Notes under the pieces: generated by a model
Told to the model about the DNA's origin: nothing
What the model saw: the letters and a program-made list of their open reading frames with translations, nothing else
Database searches by the model: none
Part shown: one piece after another, positions 9,888 to 18,108 of the stretch
Position numbering within the stretch: the first letter of the stretch is position 1
Layout: every line of letters begins with the position of its first letter
NCBI GenBank assembly: GCA_964501715.1
Contig: CAZCTR010000001.1
Location: forward strand, 124,001 to 188,000
Direction of reading: 5' to 3'
DNA: 64,000 bases
Source of the DNA: M55B118 sp964501715
GTDB taxonomy: Bacteria > Bacillota_I > Bacilli_A > Izemoplasmatales > Izemoplasmataceae
Position numbers and translations under genes: made by a program

Positions 9888-10997
9888 TCAAAGAAGCGTC
9901 TTGGGGTCCTTGTAGTCATAGCCGAACGCGTCGGCGACGGCCTTGTACGTGACATGGCCATCGAGGACATTCAATCCCTTCCTCAGTCCCTCGTGGTCCT
10001 TGCACGCTTTTAGATAACCCTTGTTGGCTATGTCGAGTGCATACGGGATGGTGGCGTTGGTGAGGGCGAACGTGGCGGTGCGGGGAACCGCTCCCGGCAT
10101 GTTCGCAACACTGTAATGGATGACTCCGTGCTTCTTGAACACCGGTTTATCGTGGGTGGTGATCTTGTCAATGGTTTCTATGGAACCACCCTGGTCGATG
10201 GAGACATCGGCGATGACCGCACCTTCGGGCATCTGTTTCACCATGTCTTCTGTGACAATCCGACTCGCCTTGGCCCCCGGGATAAGGATGGTGCTGACAA
10301 GACCGTCCGCAGTCTTGAGTGACTCCTCGATATTGAGCGCGTTGGATTTGAGTATGTTGACCTCATAGCCGAAGATGTTCTCAAGTTCTCTCATTCTGTC
10401 CTCGTTCAATTCGATGATCGTGACTTTTGCACCAAGACCGATTGCCATGCGTGCCGCGCTTATGCCAGCGGTACCGCCGCCTAAGACGACGACGTGTCCC
10501 CGGGTGACGCCCGGTACGCCGGAAAGAAGAATGCCCCGACCATCACGATGCTTCTCGAGCTGGGTGGCTACCACAATCGTGGCCCTTCTGCCGGCCACTT
10601 CGCTCATAGGGCGCAAAAGCGGAAGCGTCTGACCCTCCTGGACCGTTTCATAAGCAATCGCCTTGCATTTTGATTTGACGAGCGCTTCTGTGAGTTTCTC
10701 CTCTGCCGCGAGATGCAGGAACGTAAATAGAATGAGGTCCTCACGAAAATAACGATACTCACTTTCCAAAGGTTCCTTGACCTTTATGACCATAGTCTGT
10801 TTCCAGGCCTCTTCGGCCGTTTCCACGATGGTCGCACCAGCCGAGACAAACTCCGAATCAAGTATGCCGGATCCAATCCCAGCGGTTTTCTCAACCTTGA
10901 CCTCATGCCCCGCATCCGTCAGCATCCGGACACCAGCCGGGGTTATGCCGACTCTGTTCTCGTTGTTCTTGATTTCCTTAGGAACACCTATTCTCAT
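9888..10997 (-). CDS. ald: alanine dehydrogenase
   Basis: 369 residues, the normal family length, with the characteristic N-terminus MRIGVPKEIKNNENRVGITP, which carries substrate-binding Arg15. A central NAD-binding Rossmann segment follows (VVVLGGGTAGISAARMAIGLGA, about residues 170-190). Reaction: L-alanine + NAD+ + water to pyruvate + ammonia + NADH, reversible, cytosolic. An AGGAG lies upstream of the ATG at 10997. The gene is monocistronic: it has its own promoter (11036-11064) and terminator (9842-9869). A cre-like palindrome over the predicted transcription start suggests repression by the CcpA-like protein encoded at 48603-49631, which would fit a catabolic alanine-using role. Confidence 0.97.
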   Translation of the reverse strand: MRIGVPKEIKNNENRVGITPAGVRMLTDAGHEVKVEKTAGIGSGILDSEFVSAGATIVETAEEAWKQTMVIKVKEPLESEYRYFREDLILFTFLHLAAEEKLTEALVKSKCKAIAYETVQEGQTLPLLRPMSEVAGRRATIVVATQLEKHRDGRGILLSGVPGVTRGHVVVLGGGTAGISAARMAIGLGAKVTIIELNEDRMRELENIFGYEVNILKSNALNIEESLKTADGLVSTILIPGAKASRIVTEDMVKQMPEGAVIADVSIDQGGSIETIDKITTHDKPVFKKHGVIHYSVANMPGAVPRTATFALTNATIPYALDIANKGYLKACKDHEGLRKGLNVLDGHVTYKAVADAFGYDYKDPKTLL

Positions 10998-11022
10998 ACC
11001 ACCAAACTCCTTCGAATTGTTT

Positions 11023-11036
11023 TGAATACGTTTTCA
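11023..11036. promoter_or_regulatory. cre-like operator at ald
   Basis: The 14-mer TGAATACGTTTTCA is a palindrome with one mismatched pair and matches the catabolite-responsive element pattern (TGAAAACGTTTTCA-like). Its centre falls on the predicted +1 of ald (about 11029), a position expected to block transcription. Confidence 0.6.
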
Positions 11037-11064
11037 TTCTAACAGACCCCCATTGGATTGGCAA
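11036..11064 (-). promoter_or_regulatory. ald promoter
   Basis: On the minus strand, TTGCCA (11059-11064) is followed after 17 nt by TAGAAT (11036-11041). Predicted start of transcription is near 11029, giving a short leader with a good ribosome binding site. Confidence 0.65.
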
Positions 11065-11133
11065 CGCTTTAAATTCAATATGTAAGGGTTTTTTTATGAC
11101 GGTCCTCCCTTGGATGTCAGGTTCGGCTCTCAA

Positions 11134-11163
11134 CAAAAAACCCGACATGGAAACCATGTCGGG
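11134..11163 (-). terminator. Rho-independent terminator of the pheS-hydrolase-pheT operon
   Basis: A perfect 10-bp stem (CCCGACATGG at 11141-11150 with CCATGTCGGG at 11154-11163), loop of three A on the plus strand, followed on the minus strand by six T. It lies 12 nt beyond the pheT stop. Confidence 0.92.
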
Positions 11164-11175
11164 CATACTATATAT

Positions 11176-13563
11176 TTATCTGAGTGTGGCACCATATTGT
11201 GTTTTGAGACGCTCGAGGATCCTGTTAACCAGGTCGTCGATGGTTTTAGCCTCCAGAGTGCCTTCCGGATCCTCGAATTGCATCCTCAAGGCAAGTGACT
11301 TCTTCTGCTCACCGATATTTTCACCAGTGTAGACGTCGAAGACGTGGACCGCGCTCAAAAGACCGCCAGCGGTTTTTTTGATGGTGGTTTTGATGTCCTG
11401 GGCTTTTGTGTCATCGTCGAGCACCAACGCGATGTCACGGGAAATGCCGGGATATTTCATGATTGTTTCATAATTCGCAGTCGTCTCCATGGTCTCTTCG
11501 TCCTTGGGGGTCATACGATAGAGCATCTCCAGATCGACCTCCGCCATGTACACATCCTTCATGTCCATCTCCTCGGCGACGACCGGATGCAGTTTCGCAA
11601 TATGACCGACATGCGTGTCAGAGACATGGACTGTTGCGCTCTGGTGGGGGTGATAGCTGTCCATACTTGCTCTCTCGTAAGTGACATCCCTGATGTCAAG
11701 CGCATCGAAGAGAGCCTCTAGAACCCCTTTCATCGTGTAAAAGTCCGTCCTTGGCGTCTCTTTCCAAAGGTGATCCTGATAGGTGCCCTTGATAAGAAGG
11801 CCGAGCAGTTCCGTCTCACCTTCGGAAGTGTAGCGTTTACCGAGTTCGTATATGTGGATGTCGTTTTGTTTGCGCGCACTATTGTAGGCGGCCACGTCCA
11901 ACATGCCATTGAGCGGGGTGAGTGAAAGGACCGCGTGGTCGGAGCTGATGGGGTGGGCCACCTTGACCGGTTCACCCTCACTAAAGAATGTGAAGCGTTT
12001 GACATCTTTCTCGGGCAACAGGCTGTAAGTGACCACCTCGTCCATCTTGAGGGCTCCGAGGGTCCTACGCACTTTTCGCTTGAAGGATTGATACGGGCTG
12101 AGCCCTCCGATGCTGAGAGTCTTGGGCAGCGTGTCGGGAAGACGGTTGTAATCCCCAATCCGCCCAATCTCTTCCACAAGATCCTGATAGGTCATCAAAT
12201 CCGGTCTTCTAGAGGGGGATTCGACCTTGAAAAGAGTGCCTTCAAGCTGATAATCCAGGTTGAGCCTGTCAAGGATGTGAGCGACCTCATCCGATCCGTA
12301 GGCGCTGCCAAGCACACGGTTCAGCTTTTCCAGGGGGAGGTCGATCTTGTGTGTCGAGCGCTCATGATGGTCAAAACCTGACACCCCTTGACGGACGGAG
12401 GCGTCCGCATATTGAACGAACAATTCACTCGCACGGTCAAGCGCATATCTGGTCTTCAAAGGATCGACTTTGCGTTCAAACCGGGTCGAAGATTCACTCT
12501 TCAGCCCAAGACGCTGGCTAGTGCGACGAATATGGTAAGGATCGAAAACGGCCGATTCGAGCAATATCGATCGTGTCGTTTCGCTGACTTCGCTGTCAAG
12601 CCCGCCCATCACGCCTCCGAGTGCGACAGGGGTCTTGCCGTCGGTGATGAGGATGTCATCATCCTTGAGTGTCCGTCTCACGCCATCGAGCGTAGTGAAT
12701 GCTTCGCCTTGTTTCGCGAGGCGCACGACAATCTCATCTTTTCCAAGCGCATCACGGTCGAACGCATGAAGCGGCTGTCCGGACTCGACCATCACATAGT
12801 TGGTGATATCGACGATGTTGTTGATCGGCCTGATTCCCGCAGCTATGAGACGGGATTGCATCCAAAGGGGGCTTGGCTTGATTGTCATGTCGTCTATCAC
12901 ACGGCCGTAATAGCTTATGCAGGCGTTCGTGTCTGTTTTGATGGAGACAGGGTTCTCCCGTTTGCTGGTGCTCAAAGAGGGCGTGGGGATGGTGACCTTA
13001 CGCGAGAACATGGCCCCCACATCATAAGCGACCCCGTGCATGGAAAGAAGGTCCCCCCTGTTCGGGGTCAGATCCAGTTCGATGACCGCATCATCGAAAT
13101 GAAGGTACTTGAGCGCATCCTCTCCCAATGGGGCCTCTTCAGGCAGAACATGGATGCCCTCCTCCTGATGGTATTTGCGGTCGATGCCGAGTTCGTTGAG
13201 ACTGCAGATCATCCCGTTGGATTCCACGCCCCTGAGCTCTGCCCTTTTTATCTTGTGGCCTCCGGGGAGGATTGCACCATCCAAAGCGACGATGACTTTC
13301 TGCCCGCCTGCGACATTGTCCGCTCCGCAGATGATCTGCCTGGGAGAATCCTCCCCGACGTCGACCATGCATACACTCAGCTTATCGGCGTTCTTGTGGG
13401 GTTCACAGTCTTGGACGTGACCGACCACGAGTCTGGAAGCCTCGACCAGATTGTATATCTGTTCAACTTCCTGGGATTGGTTTGTGAAACGCTCAGCGAG
13501 CGTCTCTTTGGTGATATTCTTCATTGATACGTATTCATTCAGCCATGATAATGAGACTTTCAT
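11176..13563 (-). CDS. pheT: phenylalanine--tRNA ligase beta subunit
   Basis: 795 residues, full length for bacterial PheT. Domain order visible: N-terminal EMAP/tRNA-binding domain (about 38-150, LVVGHVQDCEPHKNADKLSVC), B3/B4 editing domain, B5 DNA-binding-like domain (about 400-475), class II-like catalytic-fold domain, and the C-terminal ferredoxin-fold anticodon-binding domain (from YPGISRDIALVLDDD). Forms the alpha2-beta2 enzyme with PheS, charging tRNA-Phe in the cytosol and hydrolysing Tyr-tRNA-Phe. It follows the alpha/beta hydrolase by one base, so expression is probably controlled by the Phe T-box at 15335-15542. Confidence 0.97.
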   Translation of the reverse strand: MKVSLSWLNEYVSMKNITKETLAERFTNQSQEVEQIYNLVEASRLVVGHVQDCEPHKNADKLSVCMVDVGEDSPRQIICGADNVAGGQKVIVALDGAILPGGHKIKRAELRGVESNGMICSLNELGIDRKYHQEEGIHVLPEEAPLGEDALKYLHFDDAVIELDLTPNRGDLLSMHGVAYDVGAMFSRKVTIPTPSLSTSKRENPVSIKTDTNACISYYGRVIDDMTIKPSPLWMQSRLIAAGIRPINNIVDITNYVMVESGQPLHAFDRDALGKDEIVVRLAKQGEAFTTLDGVRRTLKDDDILITDGKTPVALGGVMGGLDSEVSETTRSILLESAVFDPYHIRRTSQRLGLKSESSTRFERKVDPLKTRYALDRASELFVQYADASVRQGVSGFDHHERSTHKIDLPLEKLNRVLGSAYGSDEVAHILDRLNLDYQLEGTLFKVESPSRRPDLMTYQDLVEEIGRIGDYNRLPDTLPKTLSIGGLSPYQSFKRKVRRTLGALKMDEVVTYSLLPEKDVKRFTFFSEGEPVKVAHPISSDHAVLSLTPLNGMLDVAAYNSARKQNDIHIYELGKRYTSEGETELLGLLIKGTYQDHLWKETPRTDFYTMKGVLEALFDALDIRDVTYERASMDSYHPHQSATVHVSDTHVGHIAKLHPVVAEEMDMKDVYMAEVDLEMLYRMTPKDEETMETTANYETIMKYPGISRDIALVLDDDTKAQDIKTTIKKTAGGLLSAVHVFDVYTGENIGEQKKSLALRMQFEDPEGTLEAKTIDDLVNRILERLKTQYGATLR

Positions 13564-13564
13564 A

Positions 13565-14275
13565 TCAGTGTGCCTCCTTCAAAAAGGTGTCGATTTTCCA
13601 ATAGACTTCCTTGCGTGCTCTGCGGTCGAAAAACAGGAAATGCGAAGAGTCCACAGGATAACGTTCGATCCGGTCCGTGGCGAATTTGTTTTCAAGCCAA
13701 TCGATGGACTCAGTTTTCACGACCTCGTCATGCAATGTCTCGATGATGAGGATCTTGGTGTCATCGACTTTCTTCACATAACGCTTGGTGTACCAGAAAT
13801 ACCTCTGCAATGTCCAGATGTGGGTTTTCGGGACGAATTGGAAGCGTCGCATAAATTCATTGTAGAAAAGTTTCTGGACTTTGGTCAGATTCTTGCTGTG
13901 GGCAAAATTGGAGACGAAACCCCGGAAGAACTTGCGGAAATTGGGGTTCTTCACAATCGGGGCGATCAACACAAGCTTATCCACCTTCTCGCTCCTCGCG
14001 GCGATGACGCTCGCGGTCGCTGCACCGAGGCTGTAGCCGATGACATAGATGTGTTTGAACGGCCGACGCATCATATCGATGGTCTCCTCGATGAAACGGT
14101 TGAAATCACGGATGGTGGATTTCGGGAAGTAGTCTCCTACGAACGACCCTGGAAGATTGTGAGGATAGTAGACGAAATAATGGTCATTCTTTTCCAGATG
14201 ACGATGGAGACCCGAAAGTTCGGCCCCTGTGGTCCCCGCTCCGTTGATGATGACGCATAGTGTATCTTTCATCAT
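13565..14275 (-). CDS. alpha/beta hydrolase inserted between pheS and pheT
   Basis: 236 residues. The alpha/beta hydrolase nucleophile elbow is GYSLGA (about residues 84-89, Ser nucleophile), with an acid candidate in ETLHDEVV and a His candidate in SSHFLFF near the C-terminus. A complete triad is therefore plausible. There is no signal peptide, so it is cytosolic. Two in-frame ATGs (14275, 14272) overlap the pheS stop in ATGATGA, and the stop is one base from the pheT start. It is therefore embedded in the Phe-tRNA synthetase operon. Substrate is unknown; a lysophospholipase, carboxylesterase or aminoacyl-ester hydrolase activity would all fit the fold. The position in a T-box operon is unusual. 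Confidence 0.85.
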   Translation of the reverse strand: MMKDTLCVIINGAGTTGAELSGLHRHLEKNDHYFVYYPHNLPGSFVGDYFPKSTIRDFNRFIEETIDMMRRPFKHIYVIGYSLGAATASVIAARSEKVDKLVLIAPIVKNPNFRKFFRGFVSNFAHSKNLTKVQKLFYNEFMRRFQFVPKTHIWTLQRYFWYTKRYVKKVDDTKILIIETLHDEVVKTESIDWLENKFATDRIERYPVDSSHFLFFDRRARKEVYWKIDTFLKEAH

Positions 14276-15306
14276 TTGAACTGCTTGTTGAATCTCAAGT
14301 CGTTGGTATAGAAATGACGGATATCCTCAATACCGTATTTGAGCATCGCGATGCGCTCGATGCCAAGGCCGAACGCGAAGCCCTGGTAATGTTTCGGATC
14401 ATAGCCGGACGCTTCTAGCACCCGGTTGTTGACCATCCCTGCTCCGAGAATCTCGATGTAGCCGGTCTTCTTACATATATTGCAGCCCTCACCTGCGCAG
14501 GCCGCGCAGGTGACATCGACTTCGACACTCGGTTCGGTGAACGGAAAATATGAGGGGCGAAGGCGGATTTGCCTGTTTGCACCGAATAGCTTGCGGGATA
14601 GCGCGAGCAGGGTACCCTTGAGATCGCTCATGGTTGTCTCTTCATCGACGACAAGTCCCTCGATCTGGGTGAACTGATGGGAGTGGGTCGCGTCATCGTC
14701 ATCCCTTCGGTACACCGTACCTGGACAGATGATCTTGACTGGCTTCTTCCCGCCGTATTCGAGCATTGTGCGGACCTGAACCGGAGAGGTGTGTGTCCTC
14801 AGAAGGGTCTCGTCCGTGATGTAGAACGTGTCCTGCATGTCACGTGCGGGATGGTCCTTGGGTAGATTGAGCTTCTCGAAATTCATCTCGTCCGTCTCGA
14901 TCTCGGGCCCTTCTTTTATAAGATAGCCCATCCCGATGAAGAAATCCTCGATCTCTTCGATGATTTGATTGATGATATGGGTGGTTCCGAGCGAGTAATC
15001 TGGGGCGTCGAGCGTCACATCGATACGCTCTTTTTTGAGCCGCTCATTGAGCGCCTTCTCCTTGAGCGCCTCACGCTTCTTCTCAATCAGGGCGTGAAAG
15101 GACTCCTTTCCCTTGTTGACCGCTTGGCCAAAGGCGGGTTTCTCCTCGTTCGGAAGGTCCTTCATATGTTTCATCATGGTCGATATTTCCGCTTTTTTGC
15201 CCAGGAAACGGGATTTCACTTCCTGCAGTTCAGTCTGGTTGTTCACTTCTTGAAGCGCTTTTTTTAGCGCCTCTTCCAACTCTTGGATTCTTTTGTTGAC
15301 ATCCAT
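14272..15306 (-). CDS. pheS: phenylalanine--tRNA ligase alpha subunit
   Basis: 344 residues. An N-terminal coiled-coil arm (about 1-85, charged heptads) precedes the class II catalytic core. The core has TDEMNFEKLNLPKDHPARDMQDTFY (motif 1 region), HTSPVQVRTM, YRRDDDDATHSHQFTQIEG (motif 2) and GFAFGLGIERIAMLKYGI (motif 3). A Cys cluster CAACAGEGCNICKKTG near residues 263-278 looks like a small zinc knuckle. The start ATG at 15306 follows AAAGGAG. First gene of the operon and directly behind a Phe T-box leader. Confidence 0.97.
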   Translation of the reverse strand: MDVNKRIQELEEALKKALQEVNNQTELQEVKSRFLGKKAEISTMMKHMKDLPNEEKPAFGQAVNKGKESFHALIEKKREALKEKALNERLKKERIDVTLDAPDYSLGTTHIINQIIEEIEDFFIGMGYLIKEGPEIETDEMNFEKLNLPKDHPARDMQDTFYITDETLLRTHTSPVQVRTMLEYGGKKPVKIICPGTVYRRDDDDATHSHQFTQIEGLVVDEETTMSDLKGTLLALSRKLFGANRQIRLRPSYFPFTEPSVEVDVTCAACAGEGCNICKKTGYIEILGAGMVNNRVLEASGYDPKHYQGFAFGLGIERIAMLKYGIEDIRHFYTNDLRFNKQFK

Positions 15307-15334
15307 GGTTTCACTCCTTTTTTGCTGTATCCAT

Positions 15335-15542
15335 AAAAAAAGTCCTTAATCAGTTAAGGACGAAAAGTTCCGCGGTACCACCTTAGTTCAACGAATGCAC
15401 TCTGGCTTTTAACGCAAGCAACACGGACGCGATTAACGCCACTCGCGGAATGAAATCCCTAAGCAGGCCATGAGACGATTCCACCATCCGTCCCTCTCTT
15501 TGATGCCCTTTGTGTCAGGAATATGTTTCCGGTCCTCATGTT
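15335..15542 (-). ncRNA. T-box riboswitch leader of pheS (tRNA-Phe sensing)
   Basis: On the minus strand, the conserved T-box sequence AAGGTGGTACCGCGGAA lies at 15368-15384. It is followed by a terminator hairpin (GTCCTTAA / TTAAGGAC, 15342-15361) and seven T (15335-15341). Upstream sequence has the length and stem-rich character of Stem I. A TTC followed by A within it is a plausible Phe specifier, consistent with the gene controlled. Known mechanism: uncharged tRNA pairs with the specifier and the T-box bulge, favouring the antiterminator and read-through into pheS. Confidence 0.93.
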
Positions 15543-15548
15543 AATGCC

Positions 15549-15577
15549 ATTATACTTGATACCCCCGTCTTTTTCAA
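15549..15577 (-). promoter_or_regulatory. promoter of the pheS T-box operon
   Basis: TTGAAA (15572-15577) and TATAAT (15549-15554) on the minus strand with 17-nt spacing. Predicted start near 15542. Confidence 0.8.
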
Positions 15578-15690
15578 GCGTTTTAGGTTTCTTGGCACAA
15601 GGGGTTTGCATCTTAATTGGAAAAACTTTCGACATTTTACAATGAATAGTATACTTATCTTATTATTGTGGTTGCTGAAAGAGGGATGAG

Positions 15691-16605
15691 ATGAAAAAAA
15701 CATTCTTGGCTTTGATGCTTGTTCTCGCTATTTTTCTCACTGCTTCTCCACTGCATGCTGACATGGGGCCGAAATCCTCTTTGGAAGTTGAAATACTGGG
15801 TTTTGACGAACCTTATGTCTACGATGTGCTCATCAAGAAATCTCCAGGCACCATCGAACCTGTCGATCAGGACCTTTTCAATATCCTCAATCATGAACAC
15901 TATCTTGGAGACGACTATCCGGACACGCTCAATGGTTTTCAAGACGAGGACGGATTCGCCTCCGGCATCCTTTACAGTGGTCCTCCCATGATTATCCGCA
16001 ACACCGATGACCACATTTTCAGCATTTCTTATTTCAACGCTCCGAAAGTGTTCAAGGTGGTGCTTTTCAATGAAGAGGGCTCCATGATCATCAGCGAAGC
16101 TGTGGAACGCGACCAGTTCAATGCCTCATTCGAATATGACCTTAGCGGCATCTCCTTTGACGACGCAGAGGATCAGAACGGCCATTCGATTGTCACAGTC
16201 CCCTCCGAAAGACTGAGCGAGAATTACCGTGGTCCCACCTCTTCGGCAGGGGTGAACATCGGATTGGAGACTCTTTTCAGGTTGACAGTGACTTTGATCA
16301 TCGAACTGGGTGTCCTCTTCCTTTTTTTCTATAGAAGGAGACATACATACCTCGTCGCAGGCATCACCAATGTCATCACCCAAGGGGTGTTGACCGCCAT
16401 CACGGTTTCCGTTTTCTATTATTGGGGTGGTCCGCTCGGTGCGCTTGTAGTCTTCGTATTGGGCGAAGCGGTGGTGTTCTTGATCGAGATGGTCGCCTAT
16501 CCGGTCCTGTTCAAGGAGAAAAGCCGTTGGCGAGCGGTCCTTTATGCTTTCGTCGCCAATACTTTGTCCCTGGTGGCCGGGTTCGCCCTTTTCATACTGT
16601 TGTGA
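15691..16605 (+). CDS. secreted-domain membrane protein of unknown function
   Basis: 304 residues. A signal peptide is evident (MKKTFLALMLVLAIFLTASP, probable cleavage after LHA near residue 24). An acidic extracytoplasmic domain of about 165 residues follows, then a C-terminal bundle of four hydrophobic segments (about 190-212, 218-240, 245-270, 283-304) with a basic YRRRH linker. I do not recognise the family. The topology, with the soluble domain outside and a small membrane bundle, suggests envelope sensing, anchoring or transport assistance. It is monocistronic on the plus strand, divergent from pheS, with GAGGGATGAG before the ATG and its own terminator. Confidence 0.82.
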   Translation: MKKTFLALMLVLAIFLTASPLHADMGPKSSLEVEILGFDEPYVYDVLIKKSPGTIEPVDQDLFNILNHEHYLGDDYPDTLNGFQDEDGFASGILYSGPPMIIRNTDDHIFSISYFNAPKVFKVVLFNEEGSMIISEAVERDQFNASFEYDLSGISFDDAEDQNGHSIVTVPSERLSENYRGPTSSAGVNIGLETLFRLTVTLIIELGVLFLFFYRRRHTYLVAGITNVITQGVLTAITVSVFYYWGGPLGALVVFVLGEAVVFLIEMVAYPVLFKEKSRWRAVLYAFVANTLSLVAGFALFILL

Positions 16606-16642
16606 TTGAATCCCGTGTCACTACGATAAACAAAGATATCAT

Positions 16643-16686
16643 AAAAGCCTCATCCCTGTGAATGAATCAGGAGCGAGGCTTTTTTG
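16643..16686 (+). terminator. Rho-independent terminator after the 15691-16605 gene
   Basis: AAGCCTC (16645-16651) pairs with GAGGCTT (16675-16681); an inner CCTG/CAGG extends the stem, and a T run follows at 16680-16685. Confidence 0.85.
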
Positions 16687-16796
16687 TTGCCATAATTTTC
16701 TAGGCGATTAAACAAGTGATTTCAAATAAGTAGTGCACTGATAAAAGCCCGTCCTTAAATGGAAATCACTGTTTAAACTGCATGGTTATAACTTTT

Positions 16797-17648
16797 TCAT
16801 AAAGCATCTTTTTCTACCTTCCTCAAATATTCGACGATGGCCTCTGAATCGCTCAAACAGTATTGGTAACCGAGTTTCTCTGCTACATGTCTTGCGGATT
16901 CATCAAACGCTTCAAGCAGTGTGTAAAGCCCTCTCCAGATCGCTTTGAGATCCGCGGATGTGTAAGTGTCCAGAAACGCTTGGTAAAGAGATGGTTCAAG
17001 GTGATGATCCAGGTATTTTGAAAACTTTCCCACACCAACCTTGAAATCATTATCGCATCCCACCTTCCATGCAAGCATCGAACGGAGGCACCGTCTGATG
17101 ATTGACAGCATTTCAAGCGCATAGGTTGGTTCTTCTCTCCATAGTCCCTTGGCGACATTCGTCGAGACGAAAAGCGTCTCGTTGACACAACTTGAAAAGA
17201 TGCGTTCATCAGGTTTCCCCACATTGAAGTGGCTGTCGTCAGGCACATGAGGCTTATCAAGGCGACCGTCCTTATCCACGAGGACTTTGACCATGGGGTC
17301 GTCGTTGAATGTGTTTAAAAAGGTTTCAACCTTGCATAAAGAAAGGTCGATCCGGTTTCCGTCCTGAAATTGCATCAAGTAGATGTAGTGATCATCTGAG
17401 AGCCCTGAGGGATCGAATACCTGGTCATCTTTCGTCTGCATATAAAGGCGCTTGCCAAACACGTCAATCCAATCGGGATCATCCAAAAAACCTTGAAAGT
17501 CATCGACAAAGTACACGATGTCAAAATCCTGGAAACGGTCTTTCTTCCAGTTCATCACACGCGACCCGTTCATGGTGACCGCCCGGATTCTCGCATTGTT
17601 CTTCGCGACTCCTAGAATCAAATCCATCATCTCTTTTTCACTACGCAT
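16797..17648 (-). CDS. aminoglycoside 6-adenylyltransferase-like protein (ANT(6)/AadK family)
   Basis: 283 residues, the size of the streptomycin 6-adenylyltransferase family. It starts MRSEKEMMDLIL and has the nucleotidyltransferase core NGSR (27-30) followed by QDFDIVYFVDD with paired Asp at 41 and 43 (metal ligands). A helical C-terminal domain follows. Family reaction: transfer of AMP from ATP to the 6-hydroxyl of streptomycin. Many chromosomal homologues have not been shown to confer resistance, so the substrate is an inference. The start at 17648 is supported by GGAAGG five bases upstream; an in-frame GTG lies two codons earlier. No mobile-element sequence flanks it. A long leader (to about 17880) lies upstream. 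Confidence 0.85.
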   Translation of the reverse strand: MRSEKEMMDLILGVAKNNARIRAVTMNGSRVMNWKKDRFQDFDIVYFVDDFQGFLDDPDWIDVFGKRLYMQTKDDQVFDPSGLSDDHYIYLMQFQDGNRIDLSLCKVETFLNTFNDDPMVKVLVDKDGRLDKPHVPDDSHFNVGKPDERIFSSCVNETLFVSTNVAKGLWREEPTYALEMLSIIRRCLRSMLAWKVGCDNDFKVGVGKFSKYLDHHLEPSLYQAFLDTYTSADLKAIWRGLYTLLEAFDESARHVAEKLGYQYCLSDSEAIVEYLRKVEKDAL

Positions 17649-18023
17649 AGACACCTTCCCCTTCTATCAACACATCCTCATGACCGAGCTGTGCTTTCTT
17701 CGTTGAATGCTGAGGCGAAACCTTTCATCTCAGAGTTGGGTCCAACCACCCGGAGACGTGGAACGGCAAGTGCCAACGGATTACTATTCGAGATATTTTA
17801 ACCGCTCTTGACACAAGGTCGGTTCATATATGTCGCAAGACCCTGTTGATCTAAGGTTAAGCTTCAACATCTTCTGTCATTCCATTATAACGCATGCTTA
17901 TCCGAAAATGAACGCACTTTAGAGCCTCGTCCATCAAACACCACCCTCGAGAGTATGAACAACAAGATCAAGGCCATCAAAAAAGCCCATTCGGTTATCG
18001 GCCTCTGCCGACTATCAAACCAA
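17649..18023. other. 375-bp intergenic region with a possible structured leader of the ANT(6)-like gene
   Basis: No gene is supported here. Read on the minus strand, a TATAAT at 17884-17889 could start a leader of about 230 nt before the nucleotidyltransferase gene. The leader contains small inverted repeats (GGCA/TGCC, GTTG/CAAC, and CTGAG/CTCAG at about 17709-17732). I do not recognise a known riboswitch class. A very short ORF (ATG AGG ATG TGT TGA) lies just before the gene, without a convincing ribosome binding site. Confidence 0.4.
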
Positions 18024-18054
18024 GAAAAAAGCACCTCCACTGTAGAGTGGAGGT
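18024..18054 (-). terminator. Rho-independent terminator of pepF
   Basis: A perfect 9-bp stem (ACCTCCACT at 18033-18041, AGTGGAGGT at 18046-18054) with a 4-nt loop is followed on the minus strand by GC and six T. It ends the BI-1 - pepF transcript. Confidence 0.9.
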
Positions 18055-18108
18055 ACCATTCAATCCTGAATTGACCCCTATCCTTGAAAGAGCTAATTCA
18101 CGAAACGC

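Noticed and set aside
12388..13527. 379-codon open frame opposite pheT
   Set aside because: pheT is complete on the other strand; this frame has no motif and arises from codon bias.
15565..15590. Possible cre-like sequence near the pheS promoter (AAAACGCTTGAA)
   Set aside because: Four or more mismatches to the palindrome used for the other three sites.
17650..17710. Four-codon leader peptide before the ANT(6)-like gene
   Set aside because: ATG AGG ATG TGT TGA is open but has no convincing ribosome binding site; chance occurrence is likely.
17969..18010. Possible terminator with a six-A tract next to GCCCATTCGG
   Set aside because: Only three or four consecutive pairs can form; the real pepF terminator is at 18024-18054.
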